Of a stretch of 64,000 nucleotides of DNA, positions 11,976-23,540 are shown in pieces. The stretch's first letter is position 1. Each line of letters starts with the position of its first letter. Below the pieces are notes generated by a model that saw only the letters and a list, made by a program, of their open reading frames with translations, was not told where the DNA came from and ran no database searches. The DNA is from Talinum fruticosum (Eukaryota; Streptophyta; Magnoliopsida; Caryophyllales; Talinaceae). Location of the stretch: NCBI GenBank assembly GCA_021018815.1, contig JAITYX010000034.1:1178001-1242000 (forward strand), in the 5' to 3' direction. The position numbers and the translations under genes were made by a program.

Positions 11976-13962
11976 TGTAGGAACCATGACTAGCGGCGGC
12001 CGGCTGAGCTACCCCCACGAATGTCGGGTTTTAGAAAGCTTTAGAGAATGATTTTAGGATTTTGAAGATGGTTTTGAAATGTGGGGATGACCACTTATTA
12101 AGGTTTTCGAATTTTATTAAATCAAGTTAAAATGAGTTAAATCAGATTGAGTAGCCTTTTTATTAATCATTTTATTTTAGAAATTATTTTTAGAAGTCCG
12201 GGATATTATTTCTTAATTGAAAAATAAAGAAAGCTAAGGTTTCTATTTCGCGAGTAAGGCTCCGAGGCCAAACCGGTGCGAAAACACTGTTTGGACCCGA
12301 GCCCCGCCTACTGATCGCTCGTTGCGAGATGGCGGCCTGCACCAAGTGGTGGCCGGCGCCGGTCGGGATCAAGGCCGAGACAGTCAGCCCGGCCTCTGGC
12401 CTGGTTTGGCATATCGAGAACTTTTTTCTATTGTTTAGTATGAAAATAGCCAAGAGGCAAATTTAGAAGAAATAAATCGAATAGAGTCACTAGTTAGTGT
12501 TTAGGAAAGAAAAAGTAACAAAAACAAAAGTAAAATTTAGTCTTCCAATCTTCATACGGGGAAAACTAAGACTCGAAGAAGATAAAAAATGACTCCATCG
12601 GTCTTAGAACCGAGAATTGGATTCGGGGACGAGGGTATGAAAAGTAGGTATAAGCCCTTCGGTTCCGTTCGTCAAACAACTACCATTACTAGTTCGAGTA
12701 GTGAATTAAAATATTATACAAAACATAAGCACACAACATGCGACAAGAAATTAAAGCAACCAGAACATAAATGAAAGAGATAAAAAGTAAATATAAAAAG
12801 CGATTAAATAAAGCAATAACGAAAAGCAAAAATAAAAACGAAAAGAAAAGAAGGCGAAAAAGTAAAGGATTACATCGAGCAGGCAGGAATTTAATGCGAT
12901 ACAACGTTCTCCACAACACCGAAAACGATAAAAGAATAAAATAAATGAATAAACCATTGTGAGGATCGAATTAGTGCGCTCAAGTTGTCCCACTTGCCGA
13001 TCTGGATCTTGAATCTAAATATGATGATGCGACGAGTGGGGAATCGGGAACGGTTTTGGTGAAATTTTGTAGGGATTGGTAGAAAGATATGCAAGTGATG
13101 GAGTTTAGGGATCGGATGTGGGGAGTATGACAGAATTAGGCTGAGAAGAGACCAAGAAATCGGAATACAAAGATGAGTATTCAGTAGCTCTTAATAAGGT
13201 TTCAACAGCGTGACGTTGAGAGATGAACCATTGTAAAAATGAGAGCCTAAGCTCTCTATTTATAGGGAGGAGAGTAGGTCACAAATGACCTAGGTTTAGC
13301 TCTAGGCTAGCCGTCTAGAATGAGTCGGAATCTACTACAAGACCCGGTTAGGATAATGTAAAGATTGAATCGGATAGAACCGGGATAAAACCAGATGAAA
13401 CCGGGTGAGGGTGCCGGCCACCGGGGTGTTGCCTAGGGTTTTGTGCCTTTCTGTGCTATCAAGGGAGTCTTTAGGCCACAACACAACGTTTTGAGGCAAA
13501 ATAAGTGGTAGGGGTGCCGACCATGCTATGTCATTTTGGGAAATTGTGAGCTCTTAGTCTCGAGTGGACTATTTTGGAGCTTAAACGTAACACTTTGATA
13601 CTTGTGATTATGAAATGCGATGCCTAACGTCATCTTGAGGTCTTCAACTCGTGTCTAATTAAACAAAAGTGAAATGTAGAATTTTGAGCCTGGAATATCT
13701 CGGTACGCGGCACTTGGACCCCATTGTCTCTGGAGGCTTGATTCGGACTTAGACCGTCCAAAAGAAAAAGAGATTTTTGGACTGATCTTAGGTAAAAGGC
13801 TATTTATTTGGCGGTGGGAGGTTCTTTGTGGTTTACTAGCTTCCGTTGCACTAGTCAAATTCAGTCCATGATCCAAATCCTCGAGATAGGACTCGAGATT
13901 TCATCATCGGGCCAATAAATAAATAATATAGAAAAGGGGATGCCACTTTTTAGGTGTCTATA
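11976..13962 (-). repeat. 3' LTR of gag-only gypsy copy 1
   Basis: 1987 bases. On the minus strand it starts TATAGACACC (degenerate TG) and ends GGTTCCTACA. A TATA box (CTATAAATAG) lies at 13256-13265. It aligns over its length with 17908-19670 and more distantly with 26613-28627 and 43098-48280. It contains a CGG/CCGG-rich island near 12295-12410 that is conserved in all copies. Confidence 0.9.
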
Positions 13963-13978
13963 GTTAGCCCCCACTTTG
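13963..13978 (-). other. polypurine tract of gypsy copy 1
   Basis: Minus strand CAAAGTGGGGGCTAAC directly against the LTR start. The same tract adjoins the LTR of copy 2 at 28628-28643. It primes plus-strand DNA synthesis and fixes the element's orientation. Confidence 0.85.
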
Positions 13979-14149
13979 ACCGAGTATAAAAGACGAAGGT
14001 TAAAGTAGACAATAAATGGTACTTACCTAGTACTGGCATTGCTTTGGAGTTTGATTGAATTGATGCATTTGAAATTAGGTATCTTTTGACTTAAACTCGA
14101 TAGGGGCTCGGAATTGACTAGTGGAGTCTTATGTCCAGGTTGCTTGATT

Positions 14150-14945
14150 CATGAACTTGGCTGCTAACCCGAAGCTCATATTGTGTGCCTAAACTTGACC
14201 ATGTGCTTAGTCTAAAGCTTGGCATGGAGCTTGAACTTGACTCGGGTAGTAAAGTCCGAAGTCCAGCAGGGTGCTTGAACTTGACCACTTCTTAGATCCG
14301 AAGTTCGGCGGAGTATCCCGAGTTTGGCTTGATTAATATCCTAAAGCTCGGGTGAGGAGCCTAAACTTGACTATTCTTGGTTTGAAGCTTGGCTGAAATT
14401 TTCTCGCACTAACAGTTTTGTTAGCTTATTATCGAATGTAAATAGTTTCAAGTGTTACCTGGAAATAGTTTATAGCTAGATCACGTTCCAAATGTGGTTC
14501 CTTGACTTGGCCATGGAGTGGTCTTAAAGTCTTGGTGTTATGTGTAATCCTTGACCATTGTTGGGCCCGAAGTTTAATTGAGGGACATATGAACCTTAAC
14601 CACTTGTTGGGCTTAGAGCTCAACGAGGTTTGTCCGAACCTTGACCACCTGCTAGGCCCGAGACTCGACCGGAGTGTGTTTGAACCTTGATCACTGTTAG
14701 GCCCGAAGCTCGACCGGGATGTGTCCGAACCTTGACCATTGTTGGGCTTGAGCTTGACCGGGATGTGTCCGAACTTTGACCGCTATTGAACCTAAAACTC
14801 GACTAGGATGTGTCTTAACCTTGACCGCTTGCTTGGGTCCGAAGCTCCATGGGGTTGTGTGAACCTTGATCGTTATTGGGCCCGAAGCTCGATAGGGGAT
14901 GTCTAAACCTTGGTCATTGTTAGGCCTGAAGCTCGACGAGGATGG
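14150..14945 (-). repeat. degenerate tandem repeats in the 3' non-coding region of gypsy copy 1
   Basis: About a dozen degenerate units of roughly 55-60 bases, built on 'ccttgaccgctgttgggc', 'ccgaagctcgac' and 'gatgtgtccgaa' (+ strand reading). They are best preserved at 14600-14945. Copy 2 holds a shorter array of the same unit at 28670-28930. Confidence 0.75.
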
Positions 14946-15639
14946 TTATCTTTATGTAGAAATTCTTGCTTAGATGTGGTCGTTGGATGACCTGAAATCT
15001 AGGGAATGCTTGCTTGAAAATATGATGTTCTACGAGGTTATGTGCCTCATTCTATATTTGAGCTTTTAGTTTGTATGCTAATAGCTCCTCTGTTTGTATG
15101 GTATAAGATTAGTGTCTCCTCCTGAATATTCTTGGATTTGTATGGTCCTTTCAATCATGAGTCCCCATTTTCTTCTTGGGGGCTTGTGTCCAACTCTTCT
15201 CGAATGTTGGAGAGGTGGTAAGCTTCGACATCCTTGGTTGAAATTCTTTGAAGGTGGCGGTGCCAGTGGCCTTCTTGATGCTGACTTAATGCTTGATGTT
15301 ACTTGTTTAAATAATTCCTTGTAGGGTGCTTTGTTATTAATTGTTGTAGTTTTAGGAGTTTGACTCATGCAGGAGATGTATGCAACACTCTATTGTAAGA
15401 ACAAATGCATTGTTTTATTAAGATGATGCAAAAATTCAAGAAAATACGGACAAAAGCTGCACTTTAGCCCCCACTCCCTAAAGTAAAGTCTAAAGAAGGG
15501 TAGGTCAATCGAAGCTGCGAGTGTATTGCTCGTTGACGAACGTGAACCATAGACTTGATAGTTTATTGCTAAATCGGAATGGATTTTATCGCTTCTTATT
15601 TTCTTTTCGTGAGTGATGGGCTCATGGGATGATCTTCTA
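14946..15639. other. 3' non-coding region with a second PPT-like tract (15463-15488)
   Basis: No gene recognised. A minus-strand frame at 15078-15368 exists (96 codons), but it has no known motif and is not kept open in copy 2, so I do not call it. At 15463-15488 the minus strand reads CTTTAGGGAGTGGGGGCTAAA, which holds the same GTGGGGGCTAA core as the terminal PPT. The counterpart in copy 2 is 29413-29436. Confidence 0.45.
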
Positions 15640-16644
15640 GCTCATTGAAGCTTTTGTGGATGCCCGTTCCTCTTCTATGAGCATGCGAGCATCTCTAAGT
15701 ATTTTGAAGTCCATGACGAGCAAGAACTTCAAGTGATGATATGAAGGTTTTAGGTTTTTGATGATGATTCTAACTCGATCCTTTTCAAATGGTTGATCGA
15801 TCATGTGGGCAGCGTTTTCCCTTTAGCGAGTAAGGAAGTCGGTGAAGCTCTCATCATCTCCTTGTTTGATCAACTCTAAGTCCCGAAGAGTGACTGGTAG
15901 ATTAGTATTGTAAGAGTATTGATGTAAGAACTCCCTCCAAAGATCCTTCTAGTTTGTGACCTTGTGTGGGTCAATAGCATTGTACCATTTCATGACGTCT
16001 TCACTAATGCCCATGGAAAGATGACATGATATGTGTCCTTCGATACACTCGTTTAGAGTCATTGCCCTAGCGAAGTTCCTCATATGGTCGTGGAATTTGA
16101 TGTTAGGCATGGTCAATTTTGGGGTAGCTTCCCTTTAGAGATTGAATTGAATCCCCGAGCCGGATAGTTGTTATTGAACATTGAAGACTCCCGTAACATC
16201 TTCTCTATCCGATCTATTTGAGGATCGGACCGAGGCTTGGGCTGAGGTTCAGGCGGGGTTCTCCTTCTTTTGATTCATCCCTAGTTCTTTGAGTATGAGG
16301 TTGAGGGTTTCACGCTATCGACTCAATCTTCTTATCCTAAGCATCAATCTTAGCTTCCAATTTTGCACTAGATTCCTTAAATAGGGTCATAATAGGGGTT
16401 TGTTCTGGCTGGTTGGCCGTTTTGGAGGAAGATTGTACTTAGACCTTGAGTGACATATTGGTGTCATAAGTAAGGGTGTGGGACGTACAGGTGTGGTATG
16501 TACTAATGTACGACTTATTGGTGTCGATCGTACCGATTTTGAAAGAGACTTCCTATTTCTTAACTCCTTTGAGCCGGGGTTCCGAATTTGAGTTGGATTA
16601 CCTATCATGTATCCCAAAAGAGTAGGTGCTCGGAATTGACTCAT
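15640..16644 (-). pseudogene. gag: gag of gypsy copy 1 (two in-frame stops)
   Basis: Starts MSQFRAPTLLGYMIGNPTQ at 16644 on the minus strand, with a Thr/Pro/Arg-rich N-terminus. After the N-terminal frame breaks, 16125-15710 reads in one frame: KLTMPNIKFHDH, RNFARAMTLNECIEGHI, VMKWYNAIDPHKVTN, LPVTLRDLELIKQGDDESF, and NLKPSYHHLKFL. This is the retrotransposon gag (capsid) domain, matching the Tat-type gag at the window's left end. Two in-frame stops sit where related copies have Trp (TGG to TAG before KDLW; TGG to TAA before REN). No zinc knuckle or protease follows. Role if intact: packaging, possibly by a partner's enzymes. Confidence 0.8.
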
Positions 16645-16829
16645 GGAAAAAACTAGGGGAGATGGGGCTCAAGTGCTTGACCCGAGAAACGACTAATCTT
16701 AAGATGAAAGGAACTGATATGCTCTTTTATTTGGATGCACATAAGGGGATGCAAAACAAATCGAATGGAATATATGCAATAATGCTTATGACTTAATGCA
16801 GGATGATTCTATGATTTGGCTAGTGCATA

Positions 16830-17300
16830 ACTAAAATGCCTAGATGGTTATTCATAATGGAAGATGAATTTGTTTTAGCTAAATGAGATATGAAAATGCG
16901 AAACGGATTCACCTGATTTGAGATGAATTTTAATTTGGCTAATGCACAAAAGAGTTCACCTAATAAAGATAAATTTAACTTTTGCTAATGCAAGAATAAA
17001 ATGAACGGACACCTTAATTGGGATGAATTTATTTTCGGCTAATGAAATAATGAATGGACTCACCTATTTTGAGATGAAATTTATTTTTGATAATGCAAAA
17101 AATGGACTAACATATTTGAGATTAAATTTTTTTGGCTAATGTAAAACATGGACTCTCCTATTTGGCTAATGCAAAAATAAAATGAATGAACACCTTATTT
17201 GGGATGAATTTATTTTTAGCTAATGAAAGAATGAAGTGAATGGACTCTCCTATTTTGAGATGAAATTTATTTTTGGCTACACGAAAAATGGAATTATTTG
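16830..17300 (-). repeat. tandem repeats in the leader of gypsy copy 1
   Basis: About nine degenerate units of 45-50 bases. On the + strand each contains 'ggactcacctatttgagatg', 'aatttattttggcta' and 'atgcaaaaat'. They lie between the PBS and the gag start. Copy 2 has a longer array of the same unit at 30960-31690. Confidence 0.8.
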
Positions 17301-17907
17301 ACCAACCTACGATCTGGAAGGTAATTTTGGACTTTTCGCTAGAATGCACAAATTGGACCAACTCAAAAAGGTTTATTTTGATTTTTATTTTTGCACCCAA
17401 GCAAGGGTTATTCAGTGCTCCTCACCTATCCCTATAGGCTCACAAGTAGATGATTAAATCTAAAACAATAACACTTATTAAGCATGCAAATGAAGACAAA
17501 GTGCCACCTAATAGTCAAATAGATCTATGGTTAAAAGAGGTTTAGACTAGCTAGGATACATGGTGACTCATAGTTCGAGGATTTAGTCTTCCATGTGGGG
17601 CACGACAAGAAAAAAATGCTAGAATCCTCGGTTCCTCTCGGTAAACCAAGAGCGCGTGCTATAAGGAAAAAGGTACTGCCTCCGTTGGCAATCAAGCCTA
17701 GTTGGGCCCATCCGGGACGTAGTAGGAGCCTCTTACTAGAAGTGTTTAACAAGGGGTAAAAACCTAATGGTCCACCAACAAAAATAAACTATGTTCAAAG
17801 GTTGCTAAATGCGGGATGCCTAATGCAAATACATTATTAAACCTCACTATTCAAAACTTCAAGTTTAGCCCTCTTAATAAGTCATTATCCCTAGTGGAGT
17901 CGCCACT
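17301..17907 (-). other. 5' leader and primer-binding site of gypsy copy 1
   Basis: No gene. The PBS is at 17888-17905: minus strand TGGCGACTCCACTAGGGA starts two bases after the LTR end. TGG pairs with a tRNA CCA end; which tRNA I cannot say. Copy 2 has TGGCAACTCCACTAGGGA at the matching place (43078-43095). Confidence 0.75.
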
Positions 17908-19670
17908 TGTAGGAACCACGGCTAGCGAAGGCTGACCAAGCTTCCCCACGAATGTTGGGTTTTATAAAGCTTTACGGAATGATTTTAGGGTTTTGAATAT
18001 GGTTTTGAAATGTAGGGATGAACCTCTTATTAAGGTTTTCGAATTTTATTAAATCAAGTTATAACGAGTTAAATCAGATTGAGTAGTCTGTTTTATTAAT
18101 CATTTTATTTTAGAAAATATTTTCGAAGTCTCGGGATGTTATTTCTTAACTGAAAAATAAAGAAAGCTAGAGTTTCTCTTTACGTCGTGAGGCTCCAGGA
18201 CCAAATTGGTGTGAAAACACCGGTTTGGACCCGAGCCCCGCCTGCTGATCGCTCGGTGTAGGTGGCAGCCTGCACCCGGTGGTGGCCGACACCGGTCGGG
18301 GATCAAGGTTGAGACAGTCAGCCTCGGCCTCCGGCCTGGTTTGGCATATCAAGAACCTTTTTTTTTTTTTTTCTATTGTTTAGTATGAAAATAGCCAAGA
18401 GGTAAATTTAGAAGAAATAAATCGAATGGAGTCGCCGAGTTAGTTTTTAGGAAAGAGAAAGTAACAAAAACAAAAGTAAATTTAGTCTTCCAATCTTCAT
18501 ACGGGGAAAACTAAGACTGAAGAAGATAAAAAATGAGGTCTTAAAACCGAGAATCGGATTCGGGGCGAGGTCCGAAAAGTAGGGATAAGCCCTTCCGTTC
18601 CGCCCGACAGAACGAAGGCCATTACCAATTCAAGTAGTGAATGAAAATAATATACAAAACATAACTACGAGAACATGCAACGAGAAATTAAAGCAACTAG
18701 AACATGAATGAAAGCGATAAAAAGCAAATATAGAAAAGCGGTAAAAGAAAGCAATAACGAAAAGAAATAAAAACAAAAAGAAAAGATATGTAAAATTAAA
18801 GGATTACGTTGGGCGAGGAGGAATTAAAAGTGATATAACTTTCTCTACAACATTGAAAACGATAAAAGCATAAAATAAATGAATAGACCATTGTAAGGAT
18901 AGAAATATTGCCCTCACGTTATCCCACCCGCCGATCTGGATTTTGAATCTAGATCCGATGATGTGACGGTGGGGGATCGGTAAGGGATTTTTGTGAGTTT
19001 TTGTAGGAATTGGTAGAAAGATGTGCGTTTGATTGAGTTTAGGGAATAGATGTAGGGAGTATGATAGAAGTAGGTTGAAAAGAGATCAAGAGATTAGAAT
19101 ACAAAGATGAGTATTCGGTAGCTCTTAATCGGGTTTCAGCAGCGTGACACTAAGGGATGAGCTATGGTGAAAATGAGAGCCTAAGCTCTCCATTTATAAG
19201 GAGGAGAGTAGGTCACAAATGACCTAGGGTTAGCTCTCGGCCAGCCATCCAAAATGTGGGAGAATCTACTACAAAATTGAGCCTGGATAATATGAATATT
19301 GAATCGGATAAAACCGAGATAAAACCGGGTAGGGGGCTCCGGCCATCGGGGTTACGCTTAGGGTTTCGTGCCCTTCCGCGTCTTGTCGAGGCGATCTTTA
19401 GGCGAAAACACAATGTTTTGAGGCGAAATAAGTGGTAGGGGACGTCGGTCATGCTATGTCGTTTTGGGAAATTGTGTGCTCTTAGTCTCGGGTGGACTGT
19501 CTTGGAGCTTAAACGCAACACTCGATAGTTGTGATTATAAGATTCAATGCCTAACGTCATCTTGAGGCCTTTAGCTCCGTATCCGATTGGATAAAAGTGA
19601 AATGTAGAATTCTAAACCTGGAATTTCTCGGTACGCGACACTCGGTCTTCGTTGTCTCTGGAGGCTTGGC
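17908..19670 (-). repeat. 5' LTR of gypsy copy 1, left arm of a palindrome
   Basis: Same sequence as 11976-13740 of the 3' LTR, with the C-rich terminus at 17908. A TATA-like box (CTTATAAATG, minus) is at 19191-19200. The LTR's first ~250 bases (minus sense) are missing here: at 19670-19725 it enters a 56-base loop and then reads back as its own reverse complement. Confidence 0.85.
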
Positions 19671-19725
19671 CCGGACTTGGATTGTACGAAAGAAAAAGGG
19701 ATTTTGGACTGATCCAAGGCAAAAG

Positions 19726-21500
19726 CCTCCAGAGACAACGAGGTCCAGTGTCGCGAACTCGGAAATTCCAGGCTTAGAATTCTACATTTCACTTTTTTCC
19801 AATCGATACGAGCTGAAGACCTCAAGATAACGTTAGGCGTTGCATTTCATGATCACAAGTATCAAAGTGTTGTGTTTAAGGTCCAAGACGATCTGCTCGA
19901 GATTAGGAGCTTCCTCCCTCAAGACGACGTCGTATGGCCGGCACCCCTACCTGGATTCTTTTAGTGAAATGTTGTATTTTTGCCCGGAGATTTCCTTTTT
20001 AGCATGGAAGGGTACAAAACCCTAGGCATCCTCAGGTGGTCGGCGCCCCGATCGGGATTCTATCCGATTTTATCCTATTCTATCCTATCTTATCACTTCA
20101 GTATTGGCCCAATTTTTCTACTTAGCCTTGGATGGCTGGTCGAGAGCAACCCTAGGTAGACGTCTCCCTATAAATAGAGAGCCTTGGATCTCATTTTAGC
20201 ATGAATTATTTCCTTAGTGTTACACTGCTTGAACTAAGTTGAGAACGACTTCTCCTAAGCGTTACTCTGCTAAAAAGTAACCTCAAACACTCCTTTTACT
20301 AAACATCGCCTTTGAATCCTTGCTAAGAGCTGACAAATATTCAGTTATTCCGATCTCTTGAATTTCATTTAGCTGATCTTTCATATTCTCTAAAAACTTA
20401 CCTTCACAAAACTCATAAAAAAACCCCTTTCTTCATTCACCACCGTTGCATCGCCGGATCCAGGTGCAGAGATCTAGATCAACGAGTGGGACAGCCTGAG
20501 GTCACCTATTTGGTCTTCAAAGGATTCTTTATTTCATGCTTTTTTTATCAATTTTCATATTATGGAGAAGAATTCTATCGCTTTTATTTCCTCCCGTTTG
20601 GTGTAATCTTTAAAGTTTCTTACTTTCTTTTCTTTCTCGCTTTTCTTTTCTTTTGCTTTTATTTTGTTTATCACTTTCCTTTTATTCGCTTTTTATCGCT
20701 TTTATTCATGTTTTGGTTGCTTTGATTTCATTTAGCATGTTGTTTGCTTGTGTTTAGTACGTTATTTTAGTTCACTACTCAAACTAGTAATGGTCGTATT
20801 CGGATGGGGGGATGAAAGGGCTTATTCCTACATTTTGTACCCTCGCCCTGAATCTAATTGTCGGTTCTAGACTGATGGAGTTACTTTTTAGTCTCTTTTA
20901 GTCTTAGTTTTCCCATACTAAGATTGAAAGAGCATTTATTTTCTTTTGGTTAGTTTTTCTTTCTTAAAAACTAACTGGCGACCCTCATTTTGCTTTACTT
21001 TTATTCAACTTGCATCTTCGCTTTTCGATTGTAGGTAAAAATTTTAGGGCTTCGAACCTGCTCGCTAGGCCAAAGGCACTGGGCTGATTTCTTCAGCCAT
21101 GGTCCGTGGTTAGTGCCCCGACCACCAAGTGTTGGCTGTGGCCAACACCAATTGGTTAGTGGCCATGGCTTGGGTCTAAATTGGTGTTTTCACACCAATT
21201 CAGCCTTAAAGCCTCACGATAGATTTGAAACCCATCCTCTTTATTTTATTCTATTAAGAAATAATATCCCAGAATTTCGAAAATAATTTGTAAAATAATT
21301 AATAAAACCACCAATCAATTTAACTAATCTTTAACTTAAGTTACTAAAAGTCGAACTTTAAATAACGAGGTTTGTGCCCACTTTTAAAAATTAATCTTCA
21401 AAACCCTTAAGTCATTCATTAAAATTTTCTAAAACCCTAAGCTAAGCATTTGTGGGGAAGTGTGGCCCCGGTCCGGTTCGAGGCTAATGACTGTGGTTCC
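19726..21500 (+). repeat. inverted LTR copy, right arm of the palindrome
   Basis: Reverse complement of the LTR at 17908-19670, diverged but continuous. It runs from 'agcctccagagacaacga' at 19726 to GGTTCCTACG at 21490-21500. A TATA box (CCCTATAAATAG) is on the + strand at 20167-20178. No internal region or PBS I trust follows it; the next bases belong to another LTR fragment. Confidence 0.85.
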
Positions 21501-21502
21501 TA

Positions 21503-22038
21503 CGAGTGACACCGGACATAAATGGCGTCGTATGGACTCCAACTTCTTTCTATGTTGCAGCTAAACTCGGAGGCAAAATGCGGTTTTTGGTGATTTTTAC
21601 CATAAGTGACGTCGTTTGTGAAAATAAGCTCCGTGTCTCGGTTGGACGTTTTAGAGCAAAACACAACGTTTTGGTGCTTTTCACCATGAAACGTGGTGCC
21701 GGCCATACGATGTCATATGGATGAGTTTGGTTTCGTGTCTTGGTTGGACGCTACCGATGAAAAGCGGTGTTTTGACCGTAGCAAGGCCTTGTACGCGGCG
21801 CCGACCATTGTTGACTCGGGCTTGGATCGTCTCAAGAAAATTGATTTTTGGACCGACCCAAGGCAAAAAAGGTTTTTTTGGTGCTAAGGGTTTTTCACGT
21901 GGTTTACTACCTTCCGTCTTGCCAATCAAATACCGACCGTGATCGAAATCCACAAATAGGACTAGGACTTCATCATCGGGAAAACAAAATAAAATACATA
22001 AATATAAGAGATAAGGAGACACGTTGTAGGTGTCTATA
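21503..22038 (-). repeat. fragment of a related gypsy LTR (first ~530 bases)
   Basis: Resembles the matching part of LTRs 26613-28627 and 43098-48280 (motifs 'ttccgtgtctcggttgg', 'gcaaaatgcgg', 'aggacttcatcatcggg') and ends GGTGTCTATA. It is closer to the copy 2 subfamily than to 11976-13962. It abuts the inverted arm directly, so the junction was made by recombination or a deleted insertion. Confidence 0.7.
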
Positions 22039-22074
22039 ATAGTTGAATCGAGGTTGGACTGGTTAAACTCGGTA

Positions 22075-22076
<2 letters not shown>

Positions 22077-22110
<34 letters not shown>
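22077..22110. repeat. (AT)n microsatellite
   Basis: Uninterrupted AT dinucleotide run of about 34 bases. Confidence 0.95.
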
Positions 22111-22115
<5 letters not shown>

Positions 22116-22283
22116 TTACGAAAATAATTAGTGTCTAACATGGGTCCTTTGTGCGGCTTTCTTGAGTTTACCAATTTTGAGAGCCTAGCTGGTTACTTTT
22201 GGACACCCCTCAAATTGATTATGTGCAGCCACCCACCCCTTCAATTGGTGCCGGAGAGAGAGGGAGAGAGTGAGACATATAGA

Positions 22284-22286
<3 letters not shown>

Positions 22287-22343
<57 letters not shown>
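22287..22343. repeat. (AT)n-(AG)n compound microsatellite
   Basis: About 38 bases of AT followed by about 18 bases of AG, preceded by a GA-rich stretch (22251-22272). Confidence 0.95.
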
Positions 22344-22640
22344 TGTGCTTCTTCAATTGATGTTCTTCGTACTCAAGCAGTATGTCTTCTCCATCTCTTC
22401 TCCTTCATCTTTTACGCTCTTCTCCTTCATGTTTTACTCCATCTCTTCCATTCGATCTTGTACTGAAAGTAAGAATTACTACTGCATTTCCTTCTCTAGC
22501 AGCTAGCGTGAAAATATTTCAATGGGGACATGCCGATGGAGGCAAAGAATCCATGGATGAAGTGGCCATTGATGTGAATATTTGAGTTTTGTTTTATTGT
22601 TTTTAGTTAAGATCTATAATTCCCAGTCAAACTACAACTC
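22344..22640. other. no recognised gene
   Basis: Pyrimidine-rich (cttctcc runs) with small chance frames only. Nothing recognised. Confidence 0.4.
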
Positions 22641-23540
22641 GGTGGGGTCAAACCATGACTGGGTTGAGCGGTTCTAACCGAGTCAATCGGCTTAATGTTT
22701 AAACGGGCCAACTAGCATGTCCGGACCGAATCCATGTCTGGTTCCCTTTTGAACCGATCAAACCGGCCAGTCCGGTCTAGTTCTTTTAACATAGCTTATA
22801 GGTCCTTCTTCCCTTTTCTATCTTCTCCTCTCCTTGACTCCTATACTTCGTAGTTGCCCCTCCACCTACCCCTTGTTATCTTCGTCTTGGATATATGAAG
22901 GAGCAAAAAAAAAAAAAAAATTTTAGCTAAGCAAATTGGGAAAATCTCAATCTAACTATGGGTAGGCTGGGTTGTCCAAATTTTCCAGGTTGACCAGGTT
23001 TGACCGGTTCAATGCTTAGAAAGTTTTTTAAAGTAACCAAACAAACCTGGCTGGTTTCTTGTCCAACCAGTTCAATCGATCGATTCGGTTCAATTCCCTT
23101 AACATTGCTCGGTAATAAATCGCCCCTCAACCAGTGTTAAGAGAACTAGACCGGCTCGCTGACCGGTTGAACTGGGACCCGCTTAGTACGCTGGTCTAAA
23201 AACGTAGAAAACTATATGAGTTATCAAATCGGTAAAATCGGTCAAAATCGAGAAACCCGGTGAATCGAAGACCCTTCTAAACTGCAGCTTGGACTGGAAT
23301 TTCATCCTAAAAAGTACCAAAAAAGGAAAGAAAAGGTTTGTCATCTTCTCTACGAGTAAGCAAAGACGTTGAAGACATTGTTGATTAGTGCTTGGTGGAT
23401 TAGCGGCCCAACCCCAGGCAATGTTAAGAAAATTGACCCGGTAATCAGCTCGATCGAGAAAGTGAATCGATGGCTCTACCGGTTGGACTGGGGTGGAACC
23501 GGTTGACCTGGTTTACCATTAAATTGGGTTAGACAATCAT
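22641..23540. repeat. cluster of degenerate CCGGTT/AACCGG-rich repeats
   Basis: Three or more degenerate copies of a repeat of about 180 bases rich in 'accggtt', 'tcaaccgg', 'gaccggttgaac' and ending near 'cttaacattgc'. One forward copy is at 22935-23125, inverted material at 23130-23300, and another partial at 23400-23540. A poly-A of 16 is at 22905-22920. A clear forward copy recurs at 25285-25475. The family is unknown to me. Confidence 0.55.

Larger units (their letters stand above)
11976..22038 (-). mobile_element. non-autonomous gag-only gypsy element, copy 1 (rearranged)
   Basis: Minus-strand element: 3' LTR at 11976-13962, PPT at 13963-13978, gag at 15640-16644, PBS at 17888-17905 and a 5' LTR from 17908 upward. 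No protease, RT or integrase is visible between PBS and PPT. The internal region is about 3.9 kb. The 5' LTR is not simple: it runs into an inverted LTR copy and then a fragment of another LTR ending at 22038. Flanks ctagg (11971-11975) and atagt (22039-22043) do not match, so no TSD supports the right limit. Confidence 0.75.

Noticed and set aside
11976..13962. Reading the gypsy LTRs as + strand elements starting TGTAGGAACC
   Set aside because: The TGGCGACTCC PBS, the GTGGGGGCTAA PPT and gag are all on the minus strand, so the orientation is minus.
15078..15368. 96-codon minus-strand frame in gypsy copy 1
   Set aside because: Right strand for the element, but no motif, not open at the homologous place in copy 2 (about 29040-29320), and between gag and PPT where only repeats are conserved.
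22131..22466. 111-codon + strand frame with an Ile-Tyr run
   Set aside because: Created by the (AT)n-(AG)n microsatellite; no family resemblance.
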